Positions 44,120-53,276 of a stretch of DNA of 64,000 nucleotides are shown here, piece by piece. This DNA comes from Halioxenophilus sp033283405 (lineage in GTDB: Bacteria > Pseudomonadota > Gammaproteobacteria > Pseudomonadales > Cellvibrionaceae), in assembly GCF_033283405.1 (NCBI RefSeq), contig NZ_JAWMQR010000004.1, positions 248,001-312,000 on the forward strand. The letters run 5' to 3'. The notes beneath the pieces were generated by a model. That model had not been told where the DNA came from and ran no database searches. It saw only the letters and a program-made list of their open reading frames with translations. Every line of letters begins with the position of its first letter. The stretch's first letter is position 1. The position numbers were made by a program, and so were the translations under genes.

Positions 44120-46120
44120 TTAAACAGACTTACGGCGGGCAAAACTCAGCGGCACCACTTTATCGGAAGTGCTTTTGATGGGCTCGAAGGCATCTATGCG
44201 AGTCAGCAGCTGATTCAGGTTGTAGAGGTGATCTTCGTTTTCAGTGAGCTCCGCGCGCAGGGCAACCAGTACCTGGCTGTTGGCGATTGAGCCACCCCCC
44301 ACGCGCGAGAGAGTCAGCAGCTCTTTTTGCAGCAGCTGCTTGGTGCACTCATTGGGATAGGCCATGGGGGTCAGCGCATGCTCGTACCAACGGTCGATCA
44401 TATTGTTGGTATCGGTGATATAGAGGCGGATCTCCTGGCTCAGGTTAAGCAGGAAGTGGCGAATCAGCGGACGATCGGTAATGGCGGTCTGCTCGATGGT
44501 GTGCAGAAACTGCTCACAGCGGTGTTTAAACTCAAAATATTGTTTCTGGCGGCTGTGCAGATTCAATTTTCTGGATGACAAGCGCATGCGCTTAGCGCTG
44601 CCTTCCGGCTGGGCGTAGATTTCATTCAGAATGCGGTTGGTCTGCTCCGCCTCAATAGCCAACTTGCGCAGGCAGAGCTGTATCTGCTTGAGGGTGGCCT
44701 TAATGGCCGGGCGCAGGATTGGTTCCGGATCGGAAGCCGCTGAATTGAGGTAGTTAAGAATGCGCTCCATCTGCTTCTGGCTAAACACGCCAATCAGCGT
44801 TTCGTACTGATGTTTGATTTCGCGCTCGTAGGAGCGGTGCAGAATCGAAACCTGATGCACCTTGCGATGCTCATCTTTTAAAGCCTCGCGCACCGTTTGC
44901 AGCGCCAATGCCGTCTGTTCCGGGCCGAGATCTTTTACCTGTTGCAACACCTCAGCCTGCGCCAACAAGCGTTTGTGCATCTGCTCGTGGGTTTGCCGGA
45001 TTAAAGCCAGGGCATCCTCCACATCGGGATGCTTAAACAACATCTTAAGCCGGTCGTTAAGCTGAGCCGTTAACAGACTCTCGAACTGGTTGTAATTGCT
45101 TTTATGCAACAGCTGGCGGTCGCCTCGCGCTTTGGCCAGTAGGGCCTGCTTACCGGAGACCGGCACTACCTGCTGCAACGGCAAACCCAAAGCCAGTGCG
45201 GTATCGGTGCGCACGCTGTTGATGGTCGACTCTTCCGAGGGCGACGAGATCAGGTCGTCCCACAGGCTGTCGATCTTATTGATAACCACCAGCGAATGGC
45301 TGTTATCTTCGGCGTTGATAAAATCCCGCCAGATGGTTCTATCGGTAGCGCTCACCGGAGCATCGGCTGAGAGGCAGAAAATCAGATTATCCGCCTCAGA
45401 CATAGAGTGCAGCGAGAGCTCGGAGTCAGTCCCCAAGGCATTCAGCCCCGGCGTATCGATAATACGCAGCCCTTGCGCCAACAGCGGGTGTTCCAGGTTG
45501 ATAATGGCGTAGCGCCAAACCGGAATTTCCACCTCGTGAATATTTTCCGGGTGGCGGTTGAGCTGGGAGCAGTTAAAGCCCAAATCGCGCGCCTGCTCCT
45601 CACTCACGAACTGGCGCTCAGCCAAACGACCCAAAGCATCCTGAATGGAGGCTGGGTTGTTGATATCGAAGTTGAGATTCACCCAATGCTTGGGAATACG
45701 CTTAAAGGAGCGCACATTAATGCCACCCCGACGGGTGATAATTGGCAGCAGCTGAATACTGTTGAGCGGCAAACTGGGGTTGAAGCCGATCTCTGTGGGG
45801 CACATGGTCGTGCGGCCGGGGCGCGAAGGCAGCAGCCGGCAATGGAATTTTTCAAACAGCAGGGCGTTAATGAGTTCGGTTTTGCCGCGGGAGAACTCCC
45901 CGACAAAGGCCACATTGAAGGTATGGTCGCGCAGACGCTCAACAGCGTTAGCTACCAGGGATTCGGCTTGCTTGCCATGAATACCGCTTGTAGCGTACCA
46001 ATGCTTAAACGCCAACAGCATATTGATCAGCTCAATACGGCGCCGATCGCTGTCGTGGAGTTGGCATTGAAGATTGGTTAGATTCACTGCGGTGTTTACA
46101 TCCCTATTTAAGGTTGCCAA
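44120..46120 (-). CDS. Dynamin-like GTPase
   Basis: A protein of up to 666 residues with a dynamin-type G domain: P-loop GEFSRGKT (74-81), switch region SRPGRTTMCPTEIGF with the conserved Thr pair, DTPGLNALG (222-230) and NKIDS (281-285). The rest is long helices with coiled-coil character and no transmembrane segment, ending in a basic FARRKSV. It is soluble or peripheral. The start is uncertain: TTG at 46120 directly follows an in-frame stop region, GTG lies at 46087 and the first ATG is at 46021. Bacterial dynamins usually come as adjacent pairs; this one is solitary between metX and yggT. Confidence 0.85.
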   Translation of the reverse strand: MATLNRDVNTAVNLTNLQCQLHDSDRRRIELINMLLAFKHWYATSGIHGKQAESLVANAVERLRDHTFNVAFVGEFSRGKTELINALLFEKFHCRLLPSRPGRTTMCPTEIGFNPSLPLNSIQLLPIITRRGGINVRSFKRIPKHWVNLNFDINNPASIQDALGRLAERQFVSEEQARDLGFNCSQLNRHPENIHEVEIPVWRYAIINLEHPLLAQGLRIIDTPGLNALGTDSELSLHSMSEADNLIFCLSADAPVSATDRTIWRDFINAEDNSHSLVVINKIDSLWDDLISSPSEESTINSVRTDTALALGLPLQQVVPVSGKQALLAKARGDRQLLHKSNYNQFESLLTAQLNDRLKMLFKHPDVEDALALIRQTHEQMHKRLLAQAEVLQQVKDLGPEQTALALQTVREALKDEHRKVHQVSILHRSYEREIKHQYETLIGVFSQKQMERILNYLNSAASDPEPILRPAIKATLKQIQLCLRKLAIEAEQTNRILNEIYAQPEGSAKRMRLSSRKLNLHSRQKQYFEFKHRCEQFLHTIEQTAITDRPLIRHFLLNLSQEIRLYITDTNNMIDRWYEHALTPMAYPNECTKQLLQKELLTLSRVGGGSIANSQVLVALRAELTENEDHLYNLNQLLTRIDAFEPIKSTSDKVVPLSFARRKSV

Positions 46121-46519
46121 TTCATTAGCTGCTCTGCGTTATATTGCCATACAGAACGCGGGGTTATTTATAGACTGATTCAGTAATTACGGCCAGACAC
46201 TGCATTTACATAGGTACTTCTGTAATTGTAGTTTCTTGCCCCAGGCCACCCGGCCCATAGCACAATTACTCGATCAGCCGGGGCTCCCCGGGCAGACCTA
46301 CGATCCTTACTGGTACTGAAATACGTGACTTACTCCCGCTAAAAACAAGCTGCCGTTGGTAGACAAGCCTGTTTAAATCAGGTAGCGCTATTAAATCTCA
46401 ATTCATTACACTTTGCTACTATTAGGATGCCGAGACGGCCAATTGAACCGGTTATTTCTTATGTTTTTTTAGAATATAGATTCTAAATCTGCCTCGCTGG
46501 CGCAATCCTCAACACAATA
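46121..46519. other. 399-bp gap between yggT and the dynamin gene
   Basis: No gene is visible. On the minus strand a TATAAA at 46172-46167 could be the -10 of the dynamin promoter, with a poor -35. An AT-rich dyad TAGAATATAGATTCTA lies at 46470-46485 next to a seven-T run, a possible protein site or the end of the yggT transcript. The remaining DNA is less GC-rich than its flanks, with a short GC-rich hairpin near 46278-46291. Confidence 0.5.
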
Positions 46520-47119
46520 TCAGACGATCCCTGGGACAAACCCCACATACAAACTGTTCAGCCCAAGCGCACGGGCAAAACTCTCAAGAACAATCCAAAC
46601 GATATTAATCACCAAAATGATAAAGATCGGTGTTATATCCAGCCCGCCCAGATCTGGGATCAGGCGCTGGAAAGGACGTTGAATCGGCGCCATCAGCTGG
46701 TAGAGCAATATTAAAAACGGATGCCGACTATGGGGCGCCACCCAGCTGACGATAACCGTGATAATCAGACCGGCGAAAATCATGTAGCTGGTCAGGTAAA
46801 CAACACCAATTGCCGCCCAGCCCAACGCCCTCAGCGGATTCACCGGCGCCGCGCCCACCACCAGCAGATTCAGCTCAATCGCCACCAGGCCCACCAACAG
46901 CGCCAACACGACGGAAGCCAGATCAATCCCGAAGAAACCGGGCACCACTTTACGCAGCGGAATCAACAGCGGGCTGGTGATCTTTACTACCGCCTTGGAG
47001 AGCGGGTTGTAAATATCGGCTCGCGCCAACTGCAACAAAAAACGCAGCACTACAAAAAAAAGGAAGAGCGAGGCCAATGTCTGAATGAGGAGGGTCGCTA
47101 TCTGAGCTAAAGCATGCAT
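46520..47119 (-). CDS. YggT family membrane protein
   Basis: A 199-residue protein with two copies of the YGGT repeat, each a pair of transmembrane helices around a PLSKAVVKITSPLLIPLRKVVP or QLMAPIQRPFQRLIPDLGG loop. The family is linked with osmotic or cation balance and with Z-ring positioning in other bacteria, and always sits near proC/yggS. It starts 24 bp after the proC stop. Confidence 0.92.
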   Translation of the reverse strand: MHALAQIATLLIQTLASLFLFFVVLRFLLQLARADIYNPLSKAVVKITSPLLIPLRKVVPGFFGIDLASVVLALLVGLVAIELNLLVVGAAPVNPLRALGWAAIGVVYLTSYMIFAGLIITVIVSWVAPHSRHPFLILLYQLMAPIQRPFQRLIPDLGGLDITPIFIILVINIVWIVLESFARALGLNSLYVGFVPGIV

Positions 47120-47143
47120 GGGGTAGTTGTCACTCCGTGTGTA

Positions 47144-48001
47144 TTATTGATCGGTATTACCAAGTTCTTCGGCCAGGGTTACCGAACGTTCGGCGCAGGC
47201 GACCATAGCCTCGGCAAAAATAGCGGGCAAGCCGGCTTCATCGAAGCGGCGGATGGCCTGCTCAGTGGTGCCTCCGGGAGAGGTCACCCGGCGACGCAAC
47301 TCAGCGGGGGCCTCATCGCTCGCCTTAGCCAAGGTGGCGGCACCCAGTGCCGTTTCAATGGTCAGTTGGCGGGCCAGGTCGGCCGACAGCCCCTGGCGCA
47401 CCCCCTCCTCAATCATCGCCTCCATTACATAGAAGAAGTAGGCCGGGCCACTACCTGAAACCGCAGTGACGGCGTCAATCTGCGACTCCTCATCCAGCCA
47501 CGCCACCACACCGACCGCGGCGAGGATCTGCTCAGCCAACGCCCGTTGCGCCGGGTTGGTATAGGCATTGGCGTACAGGCCGCTGGCACCGACACCCACC
47601 AGCGCCGGGGTGTTGGGCATACAGCGCACCAGAGCTTGAGAATCGCCGAGCCAGGCCGCCAAACTGGCTATGGGGATACCAGCGGCGATGGAGATAATCA
47701 GCGGTTGGTGAGTGAGCGCCGGCGCCAGCGCCTTAGCGACGCTACCCAGTACCTGCGGTTTGACTGCCAGTAGCACTACATCGGCCTTCGCCACCGCTTT
47801 TAGATTGTCGGCCTCAGTGGTGATGGCAAATTTTTCATGTAGCTGCTCCAGCTGAGCCTGGTTTGGGTCAGACGCGATAATGTTACTGGCGCAATAGCCG
47901 TTTTGAATCAACCCACCAATAATCGCGGCAGCCATGTTTCCCGCCCCAACAAAGGCGATGGCGGCACTGGCTTGAGCAGGTTGAGGTTCAGATCCGGTCA
48001 C
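47144..48001 (-). CDS. proC: Pyrroline-5-carboxylate reductase
   Basis: A 285-residue NAD(P)H-dependent enzyme of the last step in proline synthesis. The N-terminal Rossmann motif FVGAGNMAAAIIGGL, the VLLAVKPQVL strand and the C-terminal ALVGVGASGLYAN...DAVTAVSGSGPAYFFYVMEAM segment are typical. The start is GTG at 48001 with AGAGAG six bases upstream. It lies between yggS and yggT, the standard order. Confidence 0.95.
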   Translation of the reverse strand: MTGSEPQPAQASAAIAFVGAGNMAAAIIGGLIQNGYCASNIIASDPNQAQLEQLHEKFAITTEADNLKAVAKADVVLLAVKPQVLGSVAKALAPALTHQPLIISIAAGIPIASLAAWLGDSQALVRCMPNTPALVGVGASGLYANAYTNPAQRALAEQILAAVGVVAWLDEESQIDAVTAVSGSGPAYFFYVMEAMIEEGVRQGLSADLARQLTIETALGAATLAKASDEAPAELRRRVTSPGGTTEQAIRRFDEAGLPAIFAEAMVACAERSVTLAEELGNTDQ

Positions 48002-48100
48002 AGTTAACTCTCTCTTATTAAGTAATTAAGCACAAAGTGATTGAGCAGGGCCGACGACAGTATATAAGCCACCAGCCATTCGTTTTTACAGGCGCGCAGT

Positions 48101-48787
48101 TTACGTTTTATTGGCGCGAGCACCAAAGATATCGGTACCGACCCGCACAATAGTGCTGCCGGCAGCAATTGCCAGCTCCAGATCACCAGACATGCCCATC
48201 GACAAAGTATCCAGGGGCGCCCCGGGAAAACTCTGCTGGGCCTGCTGCAGGCACTTCGCCAACGCCTGAAAAGCCTGCCCCTGGGCGTTGCCTTCACCTG
48301 GGTCCGGTATTGCCATCAAGCCGCGAATGGATAGCTGTGGGAGCGCTAGACACTCCGCTAAAAATGGGGTGAGCTGCTCGGGCAATAGCCCGGATTTGGT
48401 CGGCGAGTGATCGATATTCACCTGCACGCAGACATTCAAGCTCTTGCCACTGGGCACAGCCACGCTGAGCCGGGTAGCCACCTTTTCTCTGTCGACACTG
48501 TGAATCCAGTCAAAATTTTCGGCAATGGCGCGGGTTTTGTTCGACTGGATAGGTCCAATAAAGTGCCACACTATGGCTAAATCGGTCAGTTCCTGCTGTT
48601 TATCGAGCGCCTCCTGCAGATAATTCTCCCCAAAGTGGCGAATCCCCAAGGCATAGAGCGCCCGAATCTCCGCCGCAGAGCGGGTTTTGGAAACGGCCAA
48701 CAGAAGAGGGGCGGTTTTATGGTATTGCTGACAGGCAGCAGTGATTCTGGCTTGGACTTGAGTTAGGTTGTCGGCGAGCTTGGACAT
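48101..48787 (-). CDS. PLP homeostasis protein YggS/PROSC family
   Basis: A 228-residue single-domain protein with the fold of alanine racemase's N-terminal barrel. PLP should attach to K34 in LLLAVSKTRS; FGENYLQEAL, WHFIGPIQSNK and SMGMSGDLELAIAAGSTIVRVG are the conserved segments. It binds and buffers pyridoxal phosphate and affects amino-acid pools. Divergent from pilT with 130 bp between starts, as in P. aeruginosa. Confidence 0.94.
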   Translation of the reverse strand: MSKLADNLTQVQARITAACQQYHKTAPLLLAVSKTRSAAEIRALYALGIRHFGENYLQEALDKQQELTDLAIVWHFIGPIQSNKTRAIAENFDWIHSVDREKVATRLSVAVPSGKSLNVCVQVNIDHSPTKSGLLPEQLTPFLAECLALPQLSIRGLMAIPDPGEGNAQGQAFQALAKCLQQAQQSFPGAPLDTLSMGMSGDLELAIAAGSTIVRVGTDIFGARANKT

Positions 48788-48917
48788 AAACTTTCGGCGG
48801 CCCTGGTGATCGGGTGCTAAAGTTTAACACTCAGGAGTTTGAAATGAGTACCGGCAGCACGGCACAGAGAGCCTGCCTTATGGCCTGCCAATTTCGATTA
48901 GATCAATAAGGTTAACT

Positions 48918-49952
48918 ATGGACATCACGGAATTACTGGCCTTTAGTGCGAAGCAAGGCGCCTCCGACTTACACCTCTCGGCGGGTCTGCCGCCCATGAT
49001 TCGCGTCGATGGTGACGTGCGCCGAATCAACCTGCCGCCGCTGGAGCACAAGCAGGTGCACGGTTTGATCTACGACATTATGAATGACCGCCAGCGCAAG
49101 GATTACGAAGAGTTTCTGGAAACCGACTTCTCGTTTGAAGTGCCCGGTGTGGCTCGCTTCCGGGTTAACGCCTTTAACCAGAACCGTGGCGCCGGCGCGG
49201 TGTTTCGAACCATTCCCTCCAAGGTATTGACCCTGGAAGAGTTGGGCATGGGCCAGGTGTTCCGGGATATCTCCCTCACCCCGCGCGGCCTGGTTCTGGT
49301 TACCGGCCCTACCGGTTCCGGTAAATCCACCAGCCTGGCCGCCATGGTCGACTACATCAACAACAACAAATACGAACACATTCTCACCATCGAAGACCCA
49401 ATCGAATTCGTGCACGAATCCAAAAAGTGCCTGGTGAACCAGCGGGAAGTCCATCGCGACACCCACGGCTTCGCCGAAGCGCTGCGTTCAGCTCTGCGGG
49501 AAGACCCGGATATTATTCTGGTGGGTGAGATGCGAGACCTGGAGACCATCCGACTGGCGTTGACCGCCGCCGAAACCGGCCACTTGGTGTTCGGCACCCT
49601 GCACACCACCTCCGCCGCCAAAACCATCGACCGGGTGGTGGACGTGTTCCCCGCCAACGAGAAAGCCATGGTGCGCTCCATGCTCTCCGAATCGCTGCAG
49701 GCGGTAATCTCCCAAACTCTGCTCAAGAAGTCGGGCGGCGGCCGGGTGGCGGCTCACGAAATCATGCGTGGCACGCCCGCCATTCGAAACCTGATTCGTG
49801 AGGATAAAGTGGCGCAAATGTACTCAGCCATTCAGACCGGTGGCGCAGTGGGGATGCAGACCATGGACCAGTGCCTGCAGGATCTTGTGGCCAGACGGGT
49901 TGTTACCCGCGAAGTGGCGCGCGAGAAAGCCAAATCACCCGACAACTTTTAA
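48918..49952 (+). CDS. pilT: Type IV pilus retraction ATPase PilT
   Basis: A 344-residue hexameric ATPase: N-terminal PAS-like domain (DITELLAFSAKQGASDLHLS), Walker A GPTGSGKST (130-138), the Asp and His boxes, Walker B ILVGEMRDLETIRLALTAAETGHLV and the AIRNLIRE motif near the C-terminus that is required for retraction. It depolymerises pilin at the pilus base, powering twitching and DNA uptake. The C-terminus is normal length. pilU follows after 21 bp. Confidence 0.97.
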   Translation: MDITELLAFSAKQGASDLHLSAGLPPMIRVDGDVRRINLPPLEHKQVHGLIYDIMNDRQRKDYEEFLETDFSFEVPGVARFRVNAFNQNRGAGAVFRTIPSKVLTLEELGMGQVFRDISLTPRGLVLVTGPTGSGKSTSLAAMVDYINNNKYEHILTIEDPIEFVHESKKCLVNQREVHRDTHGFAEALRSALREDPDIILVGEMRDLETIRLALTAAETGHLVFGTLHTTSAAKTIDRVVDVFPANEKAMVRSMLSESLQAVISQTLLKKSGGGRVAAHEIMRGTPAIRNLIREDKVAQMYSAIQTGGAVGMQTMDQCLQDLVARRVVTREVAREKAKSPDNF

Positions 49953-49973
49953 TTTTTACCCTGGAGTTCCACC

Positions 49974-51116
49974 ATGGAGTTTGATCGCCTGTTGACGTTA
50001 ATGGTTGAGAAGGGTGCCTCGGACCTGTTTATCACCGCCGGGGTGCCCCCCTCCGTAAAACTGCACGGCAAGGTCGCCCCCGTCACCACCACCCCGCTGT
50101 CGCCGGAAAAGACCCGCGAGTTGGTATTGAGTGTGATGAATGAAAAGCAGCGCTTGGAGTTTCTGGATAAGAAAGAGCTCAACTTCGCCATCAGTGCCCG
50201 CGGCATTGGCCGCTTCCGCTGCTCGGCTTTTTATCAGCGCAACCTGGCGGGCATGGTGCTGCGGCGCATTGAAACCAATATTCCGCGTATTGATGATCTG
50301 GGCCTGCCCGATATCGTCAAAGAGCTGGCCATGACCAAACGCGGCCTGATCATCTTCGTGGGCGCCACCGGCACCGGTAAATCAACTTCACTGGCGGCGA
50401 TGATCGGCCACCGCAACCGCAACTCGAAGGGCCATATCATCTCCATTGAGGACCCGATCGAATTTATCCACCAGCACCAGGGCTGCATCGTCACTCAGCG
50501 CGAAGTGGGGCTCGACACCGAATCCTTTGAGGTGGCACTGAAGAACACATTGCGGCAGGCACCGGACGTTATCCTCATCGGCGAAGTACGTACCCGTGAG
50601 ACCATGGAACACGCCATCGCCTTCGCCGAAACCGGCCACCTCTGCCTGTGTACCCTACACGCCAACAACGCCAACCAGGCCCTCGACCGCATCATCCACT
50701 TCTTTCCAGCCGACCGGCACAATCAGCTGTGGATGGATCTGTCGCTCAATCTGAAAGCCATTGTTGCCCAGCAGTTGATCCCAACGCCGGACGGCAAGGG
50801 CCGACGCGCCTGTTTGGAGGTGCTGCTCAACTCACCACTGGCTTCCGACATGATTCGCAAAGGCGAAGTATCGGAGCTGAAAGAGTTGATGAAAAAATCC
50901 AACGAACTGGGTATGCAAACCTTCGATCAGGCGCTCTACGAGCTCTATGACCGTGGGGAAATTACCTATGAAGATGCCCTGCTGCACGCCGACTCACCTA
51001 ACGACCTGCGCCTGATGATCAAATTGGCATCCGAGACGGATGCCGAGTATCTGGGCAATGCCGCCAGTGAACTCTCAATTCAGGCCGAAGAGAACGACCG
51101 TTCGCGGCTGTTCTGA
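49974..51116 (+). CDS. pilU: Type IV pilus retraction ATPase PilU
   Basis: A 380-residue paralogue of PilT with Walker A GATGTGKST (about 124-132), Walker B VILIGEVRTRETMEHAIAFAETGHL and a longer C-terminal tail (about 345-380). It lacks the AIRNLIRE motif (MIRKGEVSELKELMKKS instead), as PilU proteins do. It assists PilT under load. TGGAG lies nine bases before the ATG. A hairpin after its stop overlaps the convergent ruvX stop. Confidence 0.95.
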   Translation: MEFDRLLTLMVEKGASDLFITAGVPPSVKLHGKVAPVTTTPLSPEKTRELVLSVMNEKQRLEFLDKKELNFAISARGIGRFRCSAFYQRNLAGMVLRRIETNIPRIDDLGLPDIVKELAMTKRGLIIFVGATGTGKSTSLAAMIGHRNRNSKGHIISIEDPIEFIHQHQGCIVTQREVGLDTESFEVALKNTLRQAPDVILIGEVRTRETMEHAIAFAETGHLCLCTLHANNANQALDRIIHFFPADRHNQLWMDLSLNLKAIVAQQLIPTPDGKGRRACLEVLLNSPLASDMIRKGEVSELKELMKKSNELGMQTFDQALYELYDRGEITYEDALLHADSPNDLRLMIKLASETDAEYLGNAASELSIQAEENDRSRLF

Positions 51117-51130
51117 TAGAGAAATAAGCA

Positions 51131-51151
51131 AACCCGGCTGTCAGCCGGGTT
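51131..51151. terminator. Bidirectional hairpin between pilU and ruvX
   Basis: Perfect nine-base arms AACCCGGCT and AGCCGGGTT with a three-base loop. The ruvX stop codon is in the loop and arm. On the minus strand a T-rich run (TTTGCTTATTTCTC) follows, so it terminates ruvX well and probably pilU in part. Confidence 0.66.
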
Positions 51152-51587
51152 CGCCGTTAGGAATCTGACTGGCCTCATCCCGCTCGTACCAGCTCTCTAG
51201 AATCAGTCGCGCAGCGATGGAATCGATCGGATTTTTACCGTAGTCGCCGCGATGGCCGCGATCTCGCGCCTCCAGCTTCGCCTCCCGCGTGGAGAGACGC
51301 TCATCCACCAGTGTTACCGGCAAGCCAAACCGACCGTGCAGACGATTGCCAAACTTTTTGGCACGACCGGCGATTTCACTCTCACTGCCATCCATATTTA
51401 GTGGCAGCCCCACCAACAACAACTCGGGTTGCCATTCGCGCAACAACGCGCCGACCTGCTCCCAATTGGGAACACCATCGCGGGCGGGAATCGATTTTAG
51501 CTCACTGGCGCTGCGGAGGGATCGCTGACCAACGGCGACACCGATATTTTTACTGCCAAAGTCGAAGCACAGAAGCGTGCCGGTCAT
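51141..51587 (-). CDS. ruvX: Holliday-junction resolvase-like RNase YqgF/RuvX
   Basis: A 148-residue RNase H-fold protein (TGTLLCFDFGSKNIGVAVGQ at the N-terminus; LLLVGLPLNMDGSESE; VDERLSTREAKLEARDRG; DSIAARLILESWYE at the C-terminus). It processes the 5' end of pre-16S rRNA. Its ATG overlaps the yqgE stop by four bases. In P. aeruginosa, pyrR/pyrB genes lie between pilU and ruvX; here they are absent and the two genes converge directly. Confidence 0.93.
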   Translation of the reverse strand: MTGTLLCFDFGSKNIGVAVGQRSLRSASELKSIPARDGVPNWEQVGALLREWQPELLLVGLPLNMDGSESEIAGRAKKFGNRLHGRFGLPVTLVDERLSTREAKLEARDRGHRGDYGKNPIDSIAARLILESWYERDEASQIPNGEPG

Positions 51588-52168
51588 GCGTGGCCGGCAC
51601 AGGAGGAGATCAAGTTAAGGTCTACGCCAACGCAGTCGGAAGCCGCCTGCCAACGCTGAGGGGTATCGGTATCGAACAAAATGCGGCTATCAGCCGGCAC
51701 GGTGAGCCAGGCGTTTTCGGCGATCTCACGCTCAAGTTGACCCGCCTCCCAACCGGCGTAACCCAGAATAACCAAGCTGCGGTCTGGGCCACAGTTATTG
51801 GCAATGTCTTCGAGAATATCCCGCGATGCGGTCAGAAAGACATCGTCAGCAATGCGCATAGTTGAGGGCCACTGCTTATCACTGGTGTGCAGGACAAAAC
51901 CACGCCCCAACTGCACCGGTCCGCCAGAGAGAATCTCCTTGCCACCGACATTGGCGTGGTCTTCGATACCCATCTGCTCCAGCACCTCTTCAAACTGCAT
52001 GGGCAGCGCATGGTTGATCACCAAACCCATCGCCCCTTCCGCACTGTGCTCGCAGATATAGGTGATGGTATGGCTGAAATTGGGATCGACTAGGCCGGGC
52101 ATCGCAATCAGGAAGTGATTCGCTAAGCTGCCGCTTTTTAAGTCTGTTTCGGAGAATGTAGTGTTCAT
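51584..52168 (-). CDS. YqgE/AlgH family protein
   Basis: A 194-residue protein starting MNTTFSETDLKSGSLANHFL, containing IAMPGLVDPNFSHTITYICEHSAEGAMGLVINHAL, the DUF179 signature. The AlgH name comes from an alginate phenotype in P. aeruginosa; molecular function is unknown. Coupled to ruvX by an ATGA overlap, as in most Gammaproteobacteria. Confidence 0.92.
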   Translation of the reverse strand: MNTTFSETDLKSGSLANHFLIAMPGLVDPNFSHTITYICEHSAEGAMGLVINHALPMQFEEVLEQMGIEDHANVGGKEILSGGPVQLGRGFVLHTSDKQWPSTMRIADDVFLTASRDILEDIANNCGPDRSLVILGYAGWEAGQLEREIAENAWLTVPADSRILFDTDTPQRWQAASDCVGVDLNLISSCAGHA

Positions 52169-52238
52169 AACTTCATTATGGAGGCTCGTTGCGGGAAAAC
52201 AAGCTGCCTAATGCAGCCGCCTCTAATAAATGGTTATA

Positions 52239-53108
52239 TCACGAACCTGTCGATAGACCTGTAATCTCGAAACTCCAGGTACGAATAATCTCCAAACGAT
52301 CGGCCGTCTCGCGAATCTCCTTTGGAAACGGCGGAAAGGGCGACGACAGGTGCACAATCTGAATAGCGGCATCGTCCAGCACCCGGTACCCGGAAGACTG
52401 CAAAATCTCCGCTGAAAGCAGGGTGCCATCCCGATCCACCACCGCCAGCAGGCGCAAATTTCCGCGAATACCCTCGGCCAACGCCTCCTGTGGAAAGTTG
52501 CGGTTACCCACAAACTCCACCTTTTGACTCCATTGGTAGAGGTAAGACGCCTCTACCGAGGCTTTGGCTGCCACCGAGGTCAGACGCCGCACCCGGGGCT
52601 TCTTGGCATAGGCTTCGCGCTGCTCATCGAGGCGAGCCTTGAGACTGGCAATCTGCTCACTCACCGGCACAGTGTTATCGCCATCACCAGCGATGGCCAC
52701 CTCCTCCTGACGCTCCTGACTGGGATCAGTACTGGTCAGACTGCGCGACTTGGAGACTGTTGTGACCACCTTATCCTCCGGCCGCTCCTGTTGCGTTCGG
52801 GCCAGTTGAGCTTCGCGCACCTCTTGGATTTCGGTATCGGCAAACTCCGCCACCTGCTCAGTGGTGATCTGTTTGGCCTCATCCGCTGTACCACTGCCCT
52901 GCTGATCAAACTGGGCAAGAAAGTCAGCCTCGTCAGGGGCCTCACTGGATTTATGGGTCGCCAGGGTGATTTCCAGCGTGGGGCTGGTTTGTTTATTGAT
53001 TGTGAGCTTAAAAGAGACACCAAACAGAATGAGGGCGTGCACCAGCAACGCGACAAACAAGGTAAAGCCCAAACGCTCACCGCTTGGCAACTCTATGGCA
53101 CTAGACAT
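52239..53108 (-). CDS. TonB-like energy transducer protein
   Basis: A 289-residue protein with an N-terminal transmembrane helix (LGFTLFVALLVHALILFGVSF, about 13-33), a long polar, charged periplasmic linker (about 40-190) and a C-terminal TonB domain (NLRLLAVVDRDGTLLSAEIL...DDAAIQIVHLSSPFPPFP). The linker is rich in E/Q/T rather than the Pro-Lys repeats of classical TonB. In P. aeruginosa the gene at this place (tonB3, next to gshB and pilG) affects twitching motility, so a pilus-related role is plausible. Confidence 0.87.
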   Translation of the reverse strand: MSSAIELPSGERLGFTLFVALLVHALILFGVSFKLTINKQTSPTLEITLATHKSSEAPDEADFLAQFDQQGSGTADEAKQITTEQVAEFADTEIQEVREAQLARTQQERPEDKVVTTVSKSRSLTSTDPSQERQEEVAIAGDGDNTVPVSEQIASLKARLDEQREAYAKKPRVRRLTSVAAKASVEASYLYQWSQKVEFVGNRNFPQEALAEGIRGNLRLLAVVDRDGTLLSAEILQSSGYRVLDDAAIQIVHLSSPFPPFPKEIRETADRLEIIRTWSFEITGLSTGS

Positions 53109-53276
53109 ATTTAAAAAAAACCATGCGATCCAACATCGACGCTCATTTAGTTACCTGCAAGCCACTCTTTGGCCAGCGCCCGTTGCCAAGTTTAGCAAAC
53201 AGACGCCCGGCAGCTGCAGTGATCGACATCGCATTAGCATTTAACAGCAGATCAATTAAAAGATGGTTCCGAGAGG

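Noticed and set aside
48788..48917. Sigma-54 promoter for pilT
   Set aside because: No GG-N10-GC pair with acceptable flanks was found; the region offers only weak AT-rich elements.
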